The position numbers were made by a program, and so were the translations under genes. Of a stretch of 64,000 nucleotides of DNA, positions 8,284 through 18,000 are shown piece by piece. The stretch's first letter is position 1. Every line of letters starts with the position of its first letter. The notes below the pieces were generated by a model, which had not been told where the DNA came from, made no database searches, and was given only the letters and a program-made list of their open reading frames with translations. The DNA comes from Desulfamplus sp. (GTDB lineage: Bacteria > Desulfobacterota > Desulfobacteria > Desulfobacterales > Desulfobacteraceae). The stretch lies in NCBI GenBank assembly GCA_015232555.1, contig JADFZJ010000007.1, forward strand, positions 1-64,000, written 5' to 3'.

Positions 8284-9864
8284 ATGAATACTAAAAAAGG
8301 CAGAGTCTATCTTATTGGTGCAGGTCCCGGAGACCCAAAACTTATTACAATCAGAGGAATGGAGTGCATTCAAAAGGCTGATGTTGTTGTCTATGATTAT
8401 CTTGCTGCTCCAGCACTTCTTAAATATGCTCGCAAAGATGCTCAGATTATCTATGTTGGGAAAAAGGGCGGTGATCACACCATGTCCCAAGATAAGATAA
8501 ATCAACTTTTGGCAGATAAGGGAAAAGAGGGTCTTGTAGTTGCACGCCTCAAAGGTGGAGACCCGTTTATTTTTGGCAGAGGCGGAGAAGAGGCTGAGAC
8601 GCTTATTGAAGCGGGCGTTCCGTTTGAAGTTGTCCCTGGTGTAACTTCAGCAGTTGCAGCTCCAGCTTATGCAGGCATTCCTCTGACTCATAGAGATTAC
8701 ACATCATCTGTCTCCTTGATTACTGGACACGAAGACCCGTTAAAAGAGGAGAGCAGCATCAGGTGGGATACTCTTGCACAGAGCGGCAGCACTCTTGTAT
8801 TTTTTATGGGCGTTAAAAATCTTCCTAATATATGCCAGCAGTTGGTTAAAAACGGAAAATCTCCTGATACACCAGTTGCGTTGGTCAGATGGGGAACAAC
8901 GCCAAAACAGCAGACTGTAAGCGGCAATCTCTCTAATATTGTTCAAAAGGTTGCAGAGGCTAAACTAAAACCGCCATCATTAATTGTGGTTGGTGATGTA
9001 GTATCTCTGCGTGAACAGATGCAGTGGTTTGAACTACGTCCGTTTCATGGAAAAAGAGTTGTTGTAACCCGTGCAAGAGAGCAGGCAAGCGATTTAGTTG
9101 CAGCATTGACAGAACTTGGTGCAGATTGCATTGAGATTCCGACAATTAAGGTTGTTGCTCCGCCTGATAACAATCCTCTTGAACAGGCAATTGAAAATAT
9201 TACAATCTACGACTGGCTTATATTCACCAGCGTAAACGGAGTTAAATTCTTTTTTGATACTCTGTTTAAAATGGGTAAAGATGTACGGGTGTTAGGTCAT
9301 TTAAAGTGTGCCTGCATAGGTCCAGTGACTAAAGAGGAGCTTAGAAGTCATGGAATTATAACTGATATCCTGCCTGAAAGCTACAGAGCAGAATCAATAG
9401 TTGAGGCGTTTAAAGGTGTTAATAGTCAAGGAGTTACTATTCAAGGCGAACGGATAGATATTAAAGGTAAAAGAATTCTTCTGCCGCGAGCAAAAGAGGC
9501 AAGGTCAGTATTACCAGACGAGCTTCAGAAAATGGGAGCAGTTCTTGATGATGTTACAGCCTACGTTACAGAACAGGTTACAGAAGCTAAAGACGAGCTT
9601 TTAAAACTTCTTGAAAATGGCGGTGATGATGACAATAGAGGCATTGATATTGTTACCTTTACAAGTTCATCAACTGTAAAGAACTTTAAAGCACTGCTTC
9701 CTCAAGATAGTTTCGCTGAGCTTATGAAAGGGGTAACCATTGCCTGCATAGGTCCCATAACTGCTGATACAGCCGTAGCAGAAGGTTTTAAACCCGATAT
9801 TATTGCCACAGAATACACTATCCCCGGACTTGTTGATGCGATGGTTCAATCTCGTCAGTCATAA
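8284..9864 (+). CDS. Fused uroporphyrinogen-III C-methyltransferase / uroporphyrinogen-III synthase (CobA-HemD)
   Basis: A bifunctional 526-residue protein. Residues about 5-245 are the SAM-dependent methyltransferase (SUMT) that makes precorrin-2: [56 protein letters not shown]. Residues about 255-525 are the HemD-type synthase that cyclizes hydroxymethylbilane ([32 protein letters not shown]). The fusion is known from clostridia and sulfate reducers and puts the flux from HemC directly toward precorrin-2, i.e. siroheme and corrinoids. The HemD half has a small inserted repeat-like segment near residue 380 ([18 protein letters not shown]). It follows hemC by 112 bp that contain repeat C1. 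Corrinoid demand also fits cobU and the RACo-like gene in this window. Confidence 0.95.
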   Translation: MNTKKGRVYLIGAGPGDPKLITIRGMECIQKADVVVYDYLAAPALLKYARKDAQIIYVGKKGGDHTMSQDKINQLLADKGKEGLVVARLKGGDPFIFGRGGEEAETLIEAGVPFEVVPGVTSAVAAPAYAGIPLTHRDYTSSVSLITGHEDPLKEESSIRWDTLAQSGSTLVFFMGVKNLPNICQQLVKNGKSPDTPVALVRWGTTPKQQTVSGNLSNIVQKVAEAKLKPPSLIVVGDVVSLREQMQWFELRPFHGKRVVVTRAREQASDLVAALTELGADCIEIPTIKVVAPPDNNPLEQAIENITIYDWLIFTSVNGVKFFFDTLFKMGKDVRVLGHLKCACIGPVTKEELRSHGIITDILPESYRAESIVEAFKGVNSQGVTIQGERIDIKGKRILLPRAKEARSVLPDELQKMGAVLDDVTAYVTEQVTEAKDELLKLLENGGDDDNRGIDIVTFTSSSTVKNFKALLPQDSFAELMKGVTIACIGPITADTAVAEGFKPDIIATEYTIPGLVDAMVQSRQS

Positions 9865-9875
9865 CTTTTTTGAGG

Positions 9876-9942
9876 GAAGCATGAAGCAAGTGCTTCTGTC
9901 AGTCATAACTTTTTTGGGAGGAGCATGAACCAAGTGCTCCTC
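9876..9942 (+). terminator. Tandem hairpins after cobA-hemD
   Basis: Two hairpins 42-44 bp apart: GAAGCA (9876-9881)/TGCTTC (9891-9896) and GAGGAGCA (9918-9925)/TGCTCCTC (9935-9942), the second followed by TTTG. Each is preceded by the same 18-bp GTCAGTCATAACTTTTTT (9854 and 9898), so this is a tandem duplication starting in the last codons of the gene. The stem bases changed in pairs between copies. Confidence 0.6.
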
Positions 9943-10251
9943 TTTGTTTAAGTCCGATACAACCTCAAGCAGCGTGGCTTTTTATAAAATAGCTATTTTA
10001 ATCTTTTCCCTCACAGCTCTTTCCTTGTTTTAATCTGATTAGTCATGTTCCGCACAACCCTTGATTACTTTTCAATGTTGGCATTAAAAAAATCTCCTAA
10101 ATTCGTTATAATTAGAGTATATTAACAATTTTGCAGGAGAATATGAGCAGCTTCGTTACAACTATTGTTGGATTTTATTTTTTGAACAACAACTTATGAC
10201 ATTTAACAGTATAAAGTCATCTCTGAAATCATAATAAGGTATAGACGCACT
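9943..10251. other. Intergenic region upstream of the sensor-kinase array
   Basis: Holds a perfect TATAAT at 10107-10112 with no convincing -35 element (a candidate promoter for the array), then repeat copy A2. An 18-codon frame (10143-10199) with AGGAG at 10135-10139 lies within the repeat copy. No larger gene is seen. Confidence 0.4.
10143..10190 (+). repeat. Dispersed repeat family A, copy 2
   Basis: Divergent copy beginning ATGAGCAGCTTCGTTAC and continuing through ATTGTTGGATT to TTGAACAAC. The ATA seen before AGCAGC in the other copies is ATG here and is preceded by AGGAG, which creates a possible 18-codon peptide frame. Confidence 0.65.
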
Positions 10252-13200
10252 ATGAACAACAAAAGACTCTGGCTATTTTCAACCATAACTGTTGTGCTGC
10301 TAATCGGCGGTTTTTCTACATGGTGGGCAGTTTTACAGTCAAAGCAGGAGTTAAACAACAGACTGCTTCGTGAGACTCGTACAGTTGCAAAAGGTATGAA
10401 TCTTGTCCACATAAAGGCACTTAAAGGTGATAAGTCAGATTTGGAAACTCCTCAGTATAGGCGGTTAAAGGACCAGCTTTCCACAATAAAACAGCTTTAT
10501 GATGACTGTCGGTTTATCTATCTTATGGGTAGAAAAAATGACGGAAGAATATTTTTTTTTCTGGACAGTGAACAGCCTGATTCAAAAGATTACTCGCCCC
10601 CAGGAGAGCTTTATGACGAAGTTCCAGAGGGTGGACGCTGTGTATTTAAAACCAGAAATGCGGCTATTCAAGATACTTACTCTGACCGATGGGGTAGTTG
10701 GGTATCGGCATTTGCCCCTGTACACGATCCTAAAACTGCTATACAGATATTTTCCACAAAAGATGATGCCTATAAGATGGTTAAAAAGGCAGTAGAATTT
10801 TATAAGACCAATGGAAAAGAGCGTCTATTAAAGGAGTTAAACAATCGTGAAGGTCAGTTTAGCAATAGAGAACTCTACGCTTTTGCTTATGACTCAAATA
10901 TGAGCATTATTGCCCACCCTGTAAAACCTGAACTTATTGGAAAGAACCTTATTAATAAAACAGATGGCTCTGGAGAGAAATATTTCAGAAAAGAGATACA
11001 GGAAATTGCTCTCTCTAAAGGCAGCGGCTGGGTTGACTACGAATATGAAAATCCTGTCAACAGGCAGGTAGAACCCAAAAGCACATATATCCAAAAAATT
11101 GATGACATTATCATCTGTTCAGGGGCTTACAAAGGAACAGGGGGGATTATAGCTGTTCTTGGGATGGACATTCCATCATACAAATGGAAGATGATAGTTC
11201 TTCGTGCAGCAATTCCACCAATTATATTTACGATAGTTCTGGTTATAATAATACTGTCGGGCTGGAGGCTTTTTTCCATAAGGTCATCTTTAGAGTCCTT
11301 GGAATGCAGAGAATCGCTTCCCAATGGTCGAGCTAATCAGCAGATGAAGTATCTTGAGCCTATTTTGGCAGCAATTTTTGGATTTGTTATAACAATTTTT
11401 GCGGCGTGGATATTCCATCAAAACAATATTGTACATCGAAAAGAGGCATTTATACAGCTTGCAACAAACAAGGCTGACTCAATTGCCGAAAAGATTTACA
11501 AACTTCGAGATACAGAACTTGAGGGACTTGCCAACTTTTACGAAGGAAGAGGCTATGTTTCATCAGAGGAGTTCTCACACTTTACCCGCTATCTGACAAA
11601 AAACCAATCTGTCCATTGGATGTGGGTTACTGTTGTAAATGCAGAAGATAAAGCAAAATTTGAAGAGAGTGTAAGTTCTGAAGGTTTTACTGATTTTGAA
11701 ATCTGGCAGAAAGATGAGCAGGGGAAACGGATACCAGTTTATGATCGAAAAGTCTACTATCCTGTTTTATATGTATCTCCAATTGAGGGTAAAAAGACGA
11801 TATTGGGCTACGATCTTGGATCAGACCCTTTACGTAAAGCTGCTTTGGAAGATACAATAAAAACAGGTTTAACCACATGCACAGAACCGATAGATTTAGT
11901 TTTGGAGAGAGGCACTCAAAAGGGGCTGCTTATCTTTCGTCCTGTCTTTGGAAGCTATGATTATTTGACGACCCACGATAATAAAAAAATCCCCCGAGCT
12001 TTTGCTGTAGCAACTGTCAGCTTGGGCAATCTTCTTATATCTAACGCTATTGACAACTTGTTGTTTATGGAAATATCTTTTATTCGTAATGCTTCTCCTC
12101 CTGAACAGATTGCAGAGGGGTGGAACAAAGGTGAACTGCAATCGGCATCAGAGCTTAGTTTAACTATTCCCATATTTGTTTTTGGCAAGGTTTTTACCCT
12201 GACTGCACACGCAGGAGACGAGTTTTTAAAACTTTATCCTATATTCCATGGTTTCTTGACCGCCCTTACAGGTATAATACTTACCACTGCAATTGTTATT
12301 ATAATTTTGGCAATCCTTTATAGCAGAGACAGATTAGAACTGATTGTAGTTAAAAGAACAGAAGAACTTAACGCAAGTGAATCAATGCAGCGAATCTTGC
12401 TTGATAATCTTCCTGCTGGAGTTGTGATTCTTGATCCTGAAAAAAATGTTATAGAACGTGTAAATAACTATGTCGTAAATCTTTTTGGAGGAACTGCCGA
12501 AAGTATGCTGGGTAAGAGCTGCCACTCATTTTTATGCCCAACTGAAAAAGGGCAGTGTCCTGTCTGCGACCTTGGTAAAGAAATAGATAATTCTGAAAGA
12601 GTGATGCTCAGAAGTGACGGCAGCAGCGTTAAAATACTAAAAACAGTCAAATGGGTGGAGCTTAATGGCAAGAATAAGCTGTTAGAGTCTTTTGTCGATA
12701 TATCTGAACTTAAACGTGTTGAAGAAGAGCTTATGGAGACCAATCGGCAGCTTGAAGAGGCAATCGGCAGAGCTAACCAGATGGCTATAGAGGCACAGAT
12801 GGCAGATATTGCCAAAAGCGAATTTTTAGCAAACATGAGCCATGAAATCCGAACTCCAATGAACGGAGTTATTGGCATGACAGAGCTTCTGCTTGATACT
12901 GGACTTACTGACGAACAGAGACGATACAGTGAAATAGTAAAGTCAAGTGCTGAATCACTTCTTAGTATTATCAACGATATTCTTGATTTTTCCAAAATTG
13001 AGGCAAAAAAACTTGATTTTGAGTCGATAGATTTTGATCTCTCTGTAATGCTTCACGATTTTACAGCTATTGTTGCTATACGTGCACAAGAAAAGGGACT
13101 TACATTTGTATGCAATATTGATACTGATGTTCCTGTCTTGCTTTGCGGCGACTCGGGACGTCTGCGGCAGATTCTCACCAATTTGACTGGAAATGCGATA

Positions 13201-14466
13201 AAATTCACACATCAAGGAAGCGTGACACTCTCTATTTCAAAAGTTCAAGAAGATTCAGATACTGTAACGCTAAAATTTTCTGTCCACGACACAGGTATTG
13301 GTATTGTTGAAGATAAAATTGATATGCTCTTTGAAAAATTCAGTCAGGCAGATACTTCAACCACCAGAAAATATGGCGGAACTGGTCTTGGTTTAGCAAT
13401 ATCAAAACAGTTGGCAGAGCTTATGGGCGGACAGATAGGGGCAAAAAGCAAAGAGGGTAAAGGCTCAGAATTTTGGTTCACAGCCCGTTTGGCTAAGCAG
13501 TCTGAGACAGCAATAAAAAATTTTATTGGCAATAGAGATTTAGCATTGATAAGTCCATCTGAAGTGGTTGTAAAGAACAACATGTTTGCAGATAGAAATG
13601 CACGCATCCTTCTTGCTGAAGATAATATCACAAATCAGAGGGTAGCTATTGGCATTTTGAAAAGATTGGGTTTGTCAGTTGATTTGGTTGTAAACGGTGA
13701 AGATGTTATTAAATCTCTTGTGAATACACATTATGATCTTGTTTTTATGGATGTTCAAATGCCTGTGATGGATGGATTTGAGGCAGCACGTAGAATAAGA
13801 AATGTTGATGAAAGCCAGTTAATAAACTCTCATATAAAGATAGAAGAACTGCCTAAAACTTTAAATCCGAATATTCCTATAATTGCCATGACAGCCCACG
13901 CCATGCAAGGAGATCGTGAAAAATGTATTCAAGCTGGTATGAATGACTATGTAGCCAAACCGATATCTTTTGAAGCTATTGCGTCAGTTTTGGAAAAATG
14001 GCTGCCGCAGCATAGTGCAATAGATGCTAAATCGCAGGCTGAACTTGAAGAGATTCCAGATGAGATACCTAAAAGTATATATATTATGGATAATCTCAAT
14101 TATAAGCAATCAGTCGTACAAGCACTACCTATTTTTGATAAATCTGGCTTTATGCAGCGAATCATGGACGATGATAGTCTTGCATCTATGCTGATTGATG
14201 TTTTTATTGAAGATGTCCCTGAACAGATAGAGATACTTAAAGGTTATATACATTCAGGAGATACTCATAAGACAGAACTTCAAGCTCACTCTATCAAGGG
14301 TGCCTGTGCCAACATTGGAGGTGAGGCTATGCGGGAATTGGCATACAGAATGGAAAAATTAGCCAAATCTGGAGATATGGTCAAAGTCAATTCACTTATG
14401 TCAGAGCTTGAGTCAGAGTTTAAGCTGCTGAAAGAGGCGATTGAAAAAGGAATGCTTTCAATATGA
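10252..14466 (+). CDS. Hybrid sensor histidine kinase (Cache - CHASE - PAS - HisKA - HATPase - REC - Hpt)
   Basis: 1404 residues, an unorthodox kinase with the full phosphorelay. TM at about 7-25; periplasmic region 30-300 whose second half (AFAYDSNMSIIAHPVKPELIGKN ... GSGWVDYEYENP) is a Cache domain closely resembling the secreted protein at 52056-52529; TMs near 310-335 and 372-395; CHASE-type extracellular domain about 400-600; TM near 670-692; PAS about 710-825 with a CPTEKGQCPVC cysteine cluster; HisKA with His864 (SHEIRTPMNG); HATPase with N and G boxes (KYGGTGLGLAIS); receiver with Asp1167 (VFMDVQMPVMDG); Hpt with His1346 (AHSIKGACA). Two sensory modules in series are unusual. The stop overlaps the next start by 4 bp (ATGA), so the Rpn gene is translationally coupled. 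Confidence 0.93.
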   Translation: MNNKRLWLFSTITVVLLIGGFSTWWAVLQSKQELNNRLLRETRTVAKGMNLVHIKALKGDKSDLETPQYRRLKDQLSTIKQLYDDCRFIYLMGRKNDGRIFFFLDSEQPDSKDYSPPGELYDEVPEGGRCVFKTRNAAIQDTYSDRWGSWVSAFAPVHDPKTAIQIFSTKDDAYKMVKKAVEFYKTNGKERLLKELNNREGQFSNRELYAFAYDSNMSIIAHPVKPELIGKNLINKTDGSGEKYFRKEIQEIALSKGSGWVDYEYENPVNRQVEPKSTYIQKIDDIIICSGAYKGTGGIIAVLGMDIPSYKWKMIVLRAAIPPIIFTIVLVIIILSGWRLFSIRSSLESLECRESLPNGRANQQMKYLEPILAAIFGFVITIFAAWIFHQNNIVHRKEAFIQLATNKADSIAEKIYKLRDTELEGLANFYEGRGYVSSEEFSHFTRYLTKNQSVHWMWVTVVNAEDKAKFEESVSSEGFTDFEIWQKDEQGKRIPVYDRKVYYPVLYVSPIEGKKTILGYDLGSDPLRKAALEDTIKTGLTTCTEPIDLVLERGTQKGLLIFRPVFGSYDYLTTHDNKKIPRAFAVATVSLGNLLISNAIDNLLFMEISFIRNASPPEQIAEGWNKGELQSASELSLTIPIFVFGKVFTLTAHAGDEFLKLYPIFHGFLTALTGIILTTAIVIIILAILYSRDRLELIVVKRTEELNASESMQRILLDNLPAGVVILDPEKNVIERVNNYVVNLFGGTAESMLGKSCHSFLCPTEKGQCPVCDLGKEIDNSERVMLRSDGSSVKILKTVKWVELNGKNKLLESFVDISELKRVEEELMETNRQLEEAIGRANQMAIEAQMADIAKSEFLANMSHEIRTPMNGVIGMTELLLDTGLTDEQRRYSEIVKSSAESLLSIINDILDFSKIEAKKLDFESIDFDLSVMLHDFTAIVAIRAQEKGLTFVCNIDTDVPVLLCGDSGRLRQILTNLTGNAIKFTHQGSVTLSISKVQEDSDTVTLKFSVHDTGIGIVEDKIDMLFEKFSQADTSTTRKYGGTGLGLAISKQLAELMGGQIGAKSKEGKGSEFWFTARLAKQSETAIKNFIGNRDLALISPSEVVVKNNMFADRNARILLAEDNITNQRVAIGILKRLGLSVDLVVNGEDVIKSLVNTHYDLVFMDVQMPVMDGFEAARRIRNVDESQLINSHIKIEELPKTLNPNIPIIAMTAHAMQGDREKCIQAGMNDYVAKPISFEAIASVLEKWLPQHSAIDAKSQAELEEIPDEIPKSIYIMDNLNYKQSVVQALPIFDKSGFMQRIMDDDSLASMLIDVFIEDVPEQIEILKGYIHSGDTHKTELQAHSIKGACANIGGEAMRELAYRMEKLAKSGDMVKVNSLMSELESEFKLLKEAIEKGMLSI

Positions 14467-15422
14467 AACATAAAATAAATCCCATAGTTGACTGCGTATT
14501 TAAAGCTCTTCTTGGCTCAGAGAAGAACAAAAATTTGCTGATTCACTTTTTAAATGCAGTTACTGGACTTCAAGGAGATGATACAATTACTGATGTTGAA
14601 ATCATAAATCCTTATAATGAAAGAGAATTTATAGATGGTAAGCTCTCAATTGTAGATATAAAGGCAAAATGCCAGAATAATTTCAAATACCAAGTAGAGA
14701 TTCAGCTCGCTGTCTATCCTGCACTGCCATCAAGGATAGTTTATAATTGGAGTACGATTTACCACTCACAGCTAAACAAAAAAGAGACCTACACTGAACT
14801 TAAACCTGTAGTTTCAATCTGGATTCTCGACAGCCCTCTTTTTAAGGATTCTGACAGCTATCATCTTAAGTTTAGATTACACGATTCAATCAATAACATT
14901 TATCTAAGCGATCATCTTACAATTCATCTGCTTCAACTTTCGTTTTTTAACGAATATAAGGAGATTTGCAATGAAACAGAACGCTGGTTATATTTCTTTA
15001 AAAAGGCAGAGCATTATGACATTAACAATCTGCCAGATATGCTTAAAACAAAGGAGATGAAACAAGCTATGGGAACTTTACAAGATTTCTCAGAAAATCA
15101 AAAAAATTATCTGCTTTATCAAAGCAGGCTTGATGCACAATTAGAGCGTAATACATGGAAAAAAATGTTAAAAGATGCTTCACAGCAGCTTAAAAAAGCT
15201 GAAAGAGACCGTAAAAAGGCTGAAAAAGAACGTAAAAAGGCTGAAAAAGAACGTAAAAAGGCTGAAAAAGAACGTAAAAACGCTGAAAAAGAACGTAAAA
15301 ACGCTGAAAAAGAACGTGAAAAAGCCTTAAAAGATAAAGAGCTATATCTTAAAATATTAAGAGAAAAGGGTATTGACGTTGATTCAATTGAATTTTTTCC
15401 TAATAAAAAAACAAATTCCTAA
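14463..15422 (+). CDS. Rpn-family PD-(D/E)XK nuclease (PDDEXK_2 'transposase' family)
   Basis: 319 residues. The N-terminal block INPIVDCVFKALLGSEKN and the Asp65 ... Glu79-Ile-Gln81 arrangement (VDIKAK ... VEIQL) fit the Rpn recombination-promoting nuclease family, where ExQ replaces ExK. Family members cut DNA and promote RecA-independent recombination in E. coli; many bacteria carry several. The C-terminal part is a coiled coil made of near-identical heptads (AEKERKK) from six 21-bp DNA repeats at 15198-15323, probably variable in number. It starts inside the stop codon of the kinase before it and ends 15 bp before the next kinase. No terminal inverted repeats were seen, so it is not an intact mobile element. 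Confidence 0.88.
   Translation: MKHKINPIVDCVFKALLGSEKNKNLLIHFLNAVTGLQGDDTITDVEIINPYNEREFIDGKLSIVDIKAKCQNNFKYQVEIQLAVYPALPSRIVYNWSTIYHSQLNKKETYTELKPVVSIWILDSPLFKDSDSYHLKFRLHDSINNIYLSDHLTIHLLQLSFFNEYKEICNETERWLYFFKKAEHYDINNLPDMLKTKEMKQAMGTLQDFSENQKNYLLYQSRLDAQLERNTWKKMLKDASQQLKKAERDRKKAEKERKKAEKERKKAEKERKNAEKERKNAEKEREKALKDKELYLKILREKGIDVDSIEFFPNKKTNS
15198..15323 (+). repeat. Six tandem 21-bp units inside the Rpn gene
   Basis: Unit GCTGAAAAAGAACGTAAAAA plus G or C, starting at 15198, 15219, 15240, 15261, 15282 and 15303. Each encodes one heptad (AEKERKK/N). The in-frame unit length means copy-number changes would lengthen or shorten the coiled coil without a frameshift. Confidence 0.95.
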
Positions 15423-15437
15423 ACAGGAGAACGTCAG

Positions 15438-17915
15438 ATGGGTGTTGACAGCAGAGCTTTTGCTAAACAGGTTATTGAAATTCTTGAAAATGGCAAGTTT
15501 GTTGATAATCCATTTGTTTTGATTGTTGAGGACAGCCTTACGATTGCTGGAATACTCAAAAGAGCTTTTGAAGCTAAAGGGTATTTTGCAGATATTGCTT
15601 TAACTGCTAAAGATGCAGAGGTCTTATTTCAAACGAAACAATACGATGTTGCAGTTATTGATTACCATCTGCCAGATAATATGGGAGATACTCTACTTGA
15701 GCTATTCCACAAAAAAAATTTGCACTGCGTATCTCTGATTATGACCAGTGATCCAAATCCTTCACTGGCATTGGAGTGGATAAAACAAGGGGCATCTGCT
15801 TATATTCGCAAGCCGTTTGAACCTGAATATCTCATTGAGCTTTGCTCAAGAGCACGGCGTGAACGTGCTTTGTCAAGTGTGCAGACTCTTCTTGAAACGC
15901 AGACACAAGAGCTTAAAAAAAGTGAAGATGAATTACGAAAGAGCGAAGAGAAATATCGGGCATTGGTTGAAGGTCTGCCTGATGTAATTATGCGTTTTGA
16001 CAGAGAAGGTCGTCACCTGTTTGTATCTGATAATGTAAACAGAGAAGTTGACCTTAATGCTGAACAGTTTATAGGCAAAACCCATAAAGAGCTTGGATTT
16101 CCTGAAGAGCTTTGTTGTTTCTGGGAGGCTGCAATAAAAGAGGTGTTTGACAGCGGCATCCCCTTTGAGAGTGAGTTCTCTTTCATTGGCAAAGGTGGAA
16201 AAGAACATATTGTAAACTGGCGTCTTTTAGCGGAACGTAACAGCAGTAGAGATATTGAGTCTGTATTATCTATCAGCCGTGATATAACCAAACATCGAAA
16301 GGCAGAACGTGATTATCATACGTTATTTAACGAAATGCTTGATGGTTTTGCCCTGCATGAGATCATCTGTGATGATAACCAAAATCCGATAGACTATAAA
16401 TTTTTAGCTGTAAATCCAGCCTTTGAGCGTATGACAAGTGTTAAATCTTATGACATAGTTGGAAAAAGAGTTTTAGAAGTTTTTCCAGATACTGAAAAAT
16501 ATTGGATTGAAATTTACGGTAAGGTTGCCCTTACTGGCGAGCCAGTGTTTTTTGAGAATTACTCTAATCAAATATGTAAATATTTTGAAGTAACTGCTTT
16601 TAGACCTCTTCCTAATCAGTTTGCATGTATCTTCATAGATATTACAGAGCGTAAACAAGCAGAATCAGAAAAAGAGAAACTACAGACACAGTTAAATCAG
16701 TCTCAGAAACTGGAATCTATTGGGCGGCTTGCAGGCGGTGTTGCACATGATTTGAACAATATGTTAAGTGTAATTATTGGCAATACTGAGATGGTTATTG
16801 ATCAAATAGACCCTTCTCACCATCTCTTTGATGAGCTTAAAGAGATAATGGATGCTGCTAAACGCTCTGCAAACCTTACCCGCCAACTGCTCACATTTGC
16901 AAGAAAACAGACTATTGAACCCAAAGTTCTTGATTTTAACAAGACAGTGGAAGAGATGCTCAAAATGTTAGGACGCATCATAGGTGAAGATATAGACCTT
17001 AAATGGCAACCGCAAAATGGTCTGTGGAGAGTGAAAATGGATCCGTCTCAGATTGACCAGATACTTGCAAATCTCTGTGTAAATGCCCGTGATGCAATAA
17101 ATGGTGTGGGAAGTTTAACCATAAAAACTCAAAATATTGTTTTAAATCAGAGCCTTTATACAGATCAAATCTGTTACATAGATAAAACTTCCTACATAGA
17201 ACCAATCTGCTGTAATGATAAAATATGCTCAACTGACAATCAAGAAGCTGTAACTGGTTATTATGTTTTACTTTCTGTCAGTGATAATGGCTGCGGTATG
17301 GATAAAGAGGTAATGAAAAGTATCTTTGAGCCTTTTTTCACTACAAAGGAGATTGGAAAAGGTACGGGTTTAGGTCTCTCCACAGTGTATGGTATTGTAA
17401 AGCAAAATAACGGCTTTATAAATGTTGAGAGCATACTCAACGAGGGCACTACATTCAATATTTATATTCCACGATATATTGACAGTAACTCAAGCCAGTC
17501 AGATGTAGAGCATCTCAAAATAGAATTTTCTTCGTTTGAGCCAGATGCAAATCAGGCTCCTACTATCCTTCTTGTTGAAGATGAACCAGCAATACTTAAA
17601 TTGACTAAAATGATACTTACAAAAGAGGGTTATAAAGTAGTTGCTGCTGCTTCTCCTTCAGATGCAGTAGATATAGCAAAAAATTATCATGGAGAAATAG
17701 ACCTGCTTATTACTGATGTTATCATGCCTCAGATGAACGGACGTGAGCTTGCTGAAAAGATATTGTCTATCTATCCTAATATCAACCTGCTGTTCATGTC
17801 TGGCTACACAGCAGATGTTATTCAAAGTCAGCAGGATATGATTGAAGGTGCTCATTTTATTCAAAAACCGTTTTCAAGAAAGGATTTGGCTGCAAAACTT
17901 AAAGATGTGATGTAA
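15438..17915 (+). CDS. Hybrid histidine kinase (REC - PAS - PAS - HisKA - HATPase - REC)
   Basis: 825 residues with no membrane segment, so a cytoplasmic kinase. An N-terminal receiver (VLIVEDSLTIAG, Asp75 in AVIDYHLPDN) is followed by a short coiled coil, PAS about 170-290 and PAS about 300-410, HisKA with His437 (GGVAHDLNNMLSV; DLNN where the neighbours have DFNN), HATPase about 540-690 and a C-terminal receiver with Asp760 (LLITDVIMPQMNG). The HATPase domain has a Y/I/C-rich insertion near residues 570-600 (QICYIDKTSYIEPICCNDK). The input receiver suggests it takes phosphoryl signal from another kinase, possibly the hybrid kinase at 10252. AGGAG lies 11 bp upstream. Confidence 0.93.
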   Translation: MGVDSRAFAKQVIEILENGKFVDNPFVLIVEDSLTIAGILKRAFEAKGYFADIALTAKDAEVLFQTKQYDVAVIDYHLPDNMGDTLLELFHKKNLHCVSLIMTSDPNPSLALEWIKQGASAYIRKPFEPEYLIELCSRARRERALSSVQTLLETQTQELKKSEDELRKSEEKYRALVEGLPDVIMRFDREGRHLFVSDNVNREVDLNAEQFIGKTHKELGFPEELCCFWEAAIKEVFDSGIPFESEFSFIGKGGKEHIVNWRLLAERNSSRDIESVLSISRDITKHRKAERDYHTLFNEMLDGFALHEIICDDNQNPIDYKFLAVNPAFERMTSVKSYDIVGKRVLEVFPDTEKYWIEIYGKVALTGEPVFFENYSNQICKYFEVTAFRPLPNQFACIFIDITERKQAESEKEKLQTQLNQSQKLESIGRLAGGVAHDLNNMLSVIIGNTEMVIDQIDPSHHLFDELKEIMDAAKRSANLTRQLLTFARKQTIEPKVLDFNKTVEEMLKMLGRIIGEDIDLKWQPQNGLWRVKMDPSQIDQILANLCVNARDAINGVGSLTIKTQNIVLNQSLYTDQICYIDKTSYIEPICCNDKICSTDNQEAVTGYYVLLSVSDNGCGMDKEVMKSIFEPFFTTKEIGKGTGLGLSTVYGIVKQNNGFINVESILNEGTTFNIYIPRYIDSNSSQSDVEHLKIEFSSFEPDANQAPTILLVEDEPAILKLTKMILTKEGYKVVAAASPSDAVDIAKNYHGEIDLLITDVIMPQMNGRELAEKILSIYPNINLLFMSGYTADVIQSQQDMIEGAHFIQKPFSRKDLAAKLKDVM

Positions 17916-17930
17916 ATATGGATGAATCCA

Positions 17931-17959
17931 AGAAGCTGTTTAAATATTCAGGCTCTAAA
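17931..17959. repeat. Palindromic repeat family B, copy 1 (left arm decayed)
   Basis: AGAAGCTG - TTTAAATATT - CAGGCTCT: the right arm and centre match the family, the left arm has two changes from AGAGCCTG. It is in the 85-bp gap between two kinases. Confidence 0.7.
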
Positions 17960-18000
17960 TGCTCAAATTTACGAAAATTGACATAAAGGATTAAAAAAGA

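Noticed and set aside
14463..15422. Rpn gene as an intact transposon
   Set aside because: No inverted ends or target duplication; it overlaps the upstream gene by 4 bp, which fits operon membership better.
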